The notes under the pieces: generated by a model
The model's database searches: none
The model's input: only the letters and a program-made list of their open reading frames with translations
Told to the model about the DNA's origin: nothing
Shown: positions 6,131 to 7,472 of the stretch, one piece after another
How positions within the stretch are numbered: position 1 is the stretch's first letter
Layout: each line of letters starts with the position of its first letter
Source: an uncultured Treponema sp.
GTDB lineage: Bacteria; Spirochaetota; Spirochaetia; Treponematales; Treponemataceae
Direction of reading: 5' to 3'
Length of the DNA: 7,472 nt
NCBI GenBank assembly: GCA_947165795.1
Contig: CAMVBP010000096.1
Span: 1 to 7,472 of the forward strand
Program-made: the position numbers and the translations under genes

Positions 6131-7472
6131 TTATCCAAGCTTTTCTGCTGCTTCTTCCCATGCAGTTGTGGTTTCTTCTATTTGTGAATCCAGGTCATTT
6201 AATTCACGCTGTACGGCTTTTGCTTTTTCGCCGTTTGAATATACTGCAGGATCTGCAAGTTTTGCTTCAAGTTCAGCTTTTTTGGCTTCGAGTTCTGTAA
6301 TTTTTTCTTCCAGACGTTGAACTTCTTTTTCCAGTTTGCGTCGTGCTGCAGTCTGGGCTTTTTGTTCTTCCCAGGAAAGCGGTGCAGTAGAAGACTGTTC
6401 GGCCGGTGAAGTTGAATTGCCGGAATTATTTGATTTACTGTTGTCCACATTTGAAGAGGATGAAGATTTATTATCTGTGCGAAGATTTTCAGCTTGTGAG
6501 TTTTCTTTCTGCGCTTCTTGCTTTGCAACCTGTTCCATATAGTATTCATAATTACCGGGATAATATTTGAACTGGCCTGGTTTGAGTTCCAGAACGCGGG
6601 TTGCAAGCTGTTCAATAAATCCACGGTCGTGGCTTACAAAAATTACAGTTCCGCCAAAATCGCGGAGTGCGGTAAGAAGAACATCCTTTGAATGAATGTC
6701 CAGATGGTTTGTAGGTTCATCGAGTACAAGAAGATTAACAGGACTGAGCAATAACTGCAAAAGTGCAATTCGTGATTTTTCTCCACCTGAGAGGACGTCA
6801 AGGGATTTATAAACATCATCACCGCGGAAAAGAAATGCTCCAAGCATGTCGCGGAGTTTTGGAATGAGTTCCAGAGGAGCGCGTTCTTCCAGATAATCTA
6901 AAATAGTTTCTTTTCCTTTTATTGTTTCTGCATTATCCTGAGAAAAGTAACCGATTTTTACACCTGCACCGGGAATTAGTTCTCCGGTAAATGATTTGTC
7001 TTCTTCAGCAATAATTCTAAGAAGGGTAGACTTTCCGGCACCGTTTCTTCCTGCAACTACAAGTCTTTCTCCGTTTTCCAAAGTGAGTTCAAAATTATCC
7101 AGGATTTTATGTTTGCCGTCGTAAGACTTGCATACATTGTTCATTCTATAAACAAGATGTCCGCTGTGAGGAGCCGGCGGAAAACTGAAATGAATTTTCT
7201 TTAGAGATTCAGGAATTTCTATACGTTCCATTTTCTCGAGTTTTTTCTGATATTCCTGAGCCTGTGCTGCTTTTGTTGCCTTATAACCAAAGCGGCGGAT
7301 GAAGTCTTCGAGTTTGTTGATTTCTTCCTGCTGCTGTTCGTAAGCTGCAATTAAGGTTTTGAGTTCAACCTCGCGAACTTTTTCGTAATGCGTAAAGTTT
7401 CCCGGGTAGCGTTTAAGGTCTCCATTAAAAAGTTCATAAACTTCGTTAATAGTAACATCAAGAAAAAAGCGG
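6131..7472 (-). CDS. ABC-F ATPase (YdiF/Uup-like ribosome-associated factor), 5' end outside the window
   Basis: 446 residues are visible, read from base 7471. The frame opens with RFFLDVTINEVYELFNG, the residues that follow the SHD of the first nucleotide-binding domain's H-loop, so most of that domain is outside the window. The ATG at 7231 is internal. Residues about 31-110 are the helical interdomain linker (IRRFGYKATKAAQAQ), which in ABC-F proteins reaches toward the ribosomal P-site tRNA. The second ATPase domain is complete: Walker A GRNGAGKST (141-149), Q-loop Gln178, signature LSGGEKS (227-233), Walker B with Asp251-Glu252, and H-loop His281. There are no membrane segments, as expected for a soluble translation factor. 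A Ser/Asn-rich linker (about 316-367) leads to a C-terminal coiled coil (about 368-446), typical of the Uup/YdiF subgroup. Roles in relieving stalled ribosomes are known for the family; the exact subfamily is uncertain, so no symbol is given. Confidence 0.93.
   Translation of the reverse strand, partial: RFFLDVTINEVYELFNGDLKRYPGNFTHYEKVREVELKTLIAAYEQQQEEINKLEDFIRRFGYKATKAAQAQEYQKKLEKMERIEIPESLKKIHFSFPPAPHSGHLVYRMNNVCKSYDGKHKILDNFELTLENGERLVVAGRNGAGKSTLLRIIAEEDKSFTGELIPGAGVKIGYFSQDNAETIKGKETILDYLEERAPLELIPKLRDMLGAFLFRGDDVYKSLDVLSGGEKSRIALLQLLLSPVNLLVLDEPTNHLDIHSKDVLLTALRDFGGTVIFVSHDRGFIEQLATRVLELKPGQFKYYPGNYEYYMEQVAKQEAQKENSQAENLRTDNKSSSSSNVDNSKSNNSGNSTSPAEQSSTAPLSWEEQKAQTAARRKLEKEVQRLEEKITELEAKKAELEAKLADPAVYSNGEKAKAVQRELNDLDSQIEETTTAWEEAAEKLG

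Noticed and set aside
7229..7231. ATG (minus strand) as the start of a short single-domain ABC protein
   Set aside because: The frame stays open for 80 more codons to the window edge and encodes the end of the first ABC-F ATPase domain plus the interdomain linker.

Overview
The window is AT-rich bacterial DNA with short intergenic gaps. It holds six protein genes; two run off the edges. The mix (a MetY-type sulfhydrylase, a small FucP-like MFS carrier, a membrane-anchored PDZ/S41 protease, a UmuC-like polymerase paired with a YolD-like protein, and an ABC-F ATPase) fits a host-associated anaerobe, either a gut or rumen Treponema or a clostridium. This assignment is inferred from protein style and base composition only. 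No RNA genes, CRISPR arrays, insertion sequences or attachment sites were found.

Left part (1-2516): the 3' end of metY (homocysteine synthesis from O-acetylhomoserine and sulfide) runs rightward and meets a leftward MFS transporter gene. A strong hairpin with A and T tracts on both sides lies between them and can terminate both. The MFS gene has a good sigma70-type promoter (TTGAGC, 17 bp, TATAAT) and a Shine-Dalgarno (SD) sequence.

Middle part (2517-4479): a divergent intergenic region contains a perfect 19-bp A/T palindrome and a GC-rich patch. It leads into a rightward gene for a protein with four membrane segments, a PDZ-like region and an S41 peptidase domain. The 3' end of this gene overlaps by 20 bp the 3' end of the leftward cassette that follows.

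Right part (4460-7472, all leftward): an ABC-F ATPase gene (5' end outside the window) is followed after 55 bp by a Y-family DNA polymerase gene. A YolD-like gene follows, starting inside the polymerase stop codon (ATGA overlap). The polymerase gene has a GTG start, no visible SD, and a -10 box so close that the transcript should be nearly leaderless. Inverted ACTATA/TATAGT half-sites cover the -10 box and start codon. The smaller pair has the geometry CTAT-N8-ATAG, like the Escherichia coli LexA box CTGT-N8-ACAG with one changed base in each arm. This candidate damage-response operator is the most interesting signal in the window.

I did not find a wholly new multi-gene system. The most useful leads are the operator and leaderless start of the polymerase/YolD cassette, and the membrane-bound S41 protease, which lacks a CtpA-type catalytic lysine.
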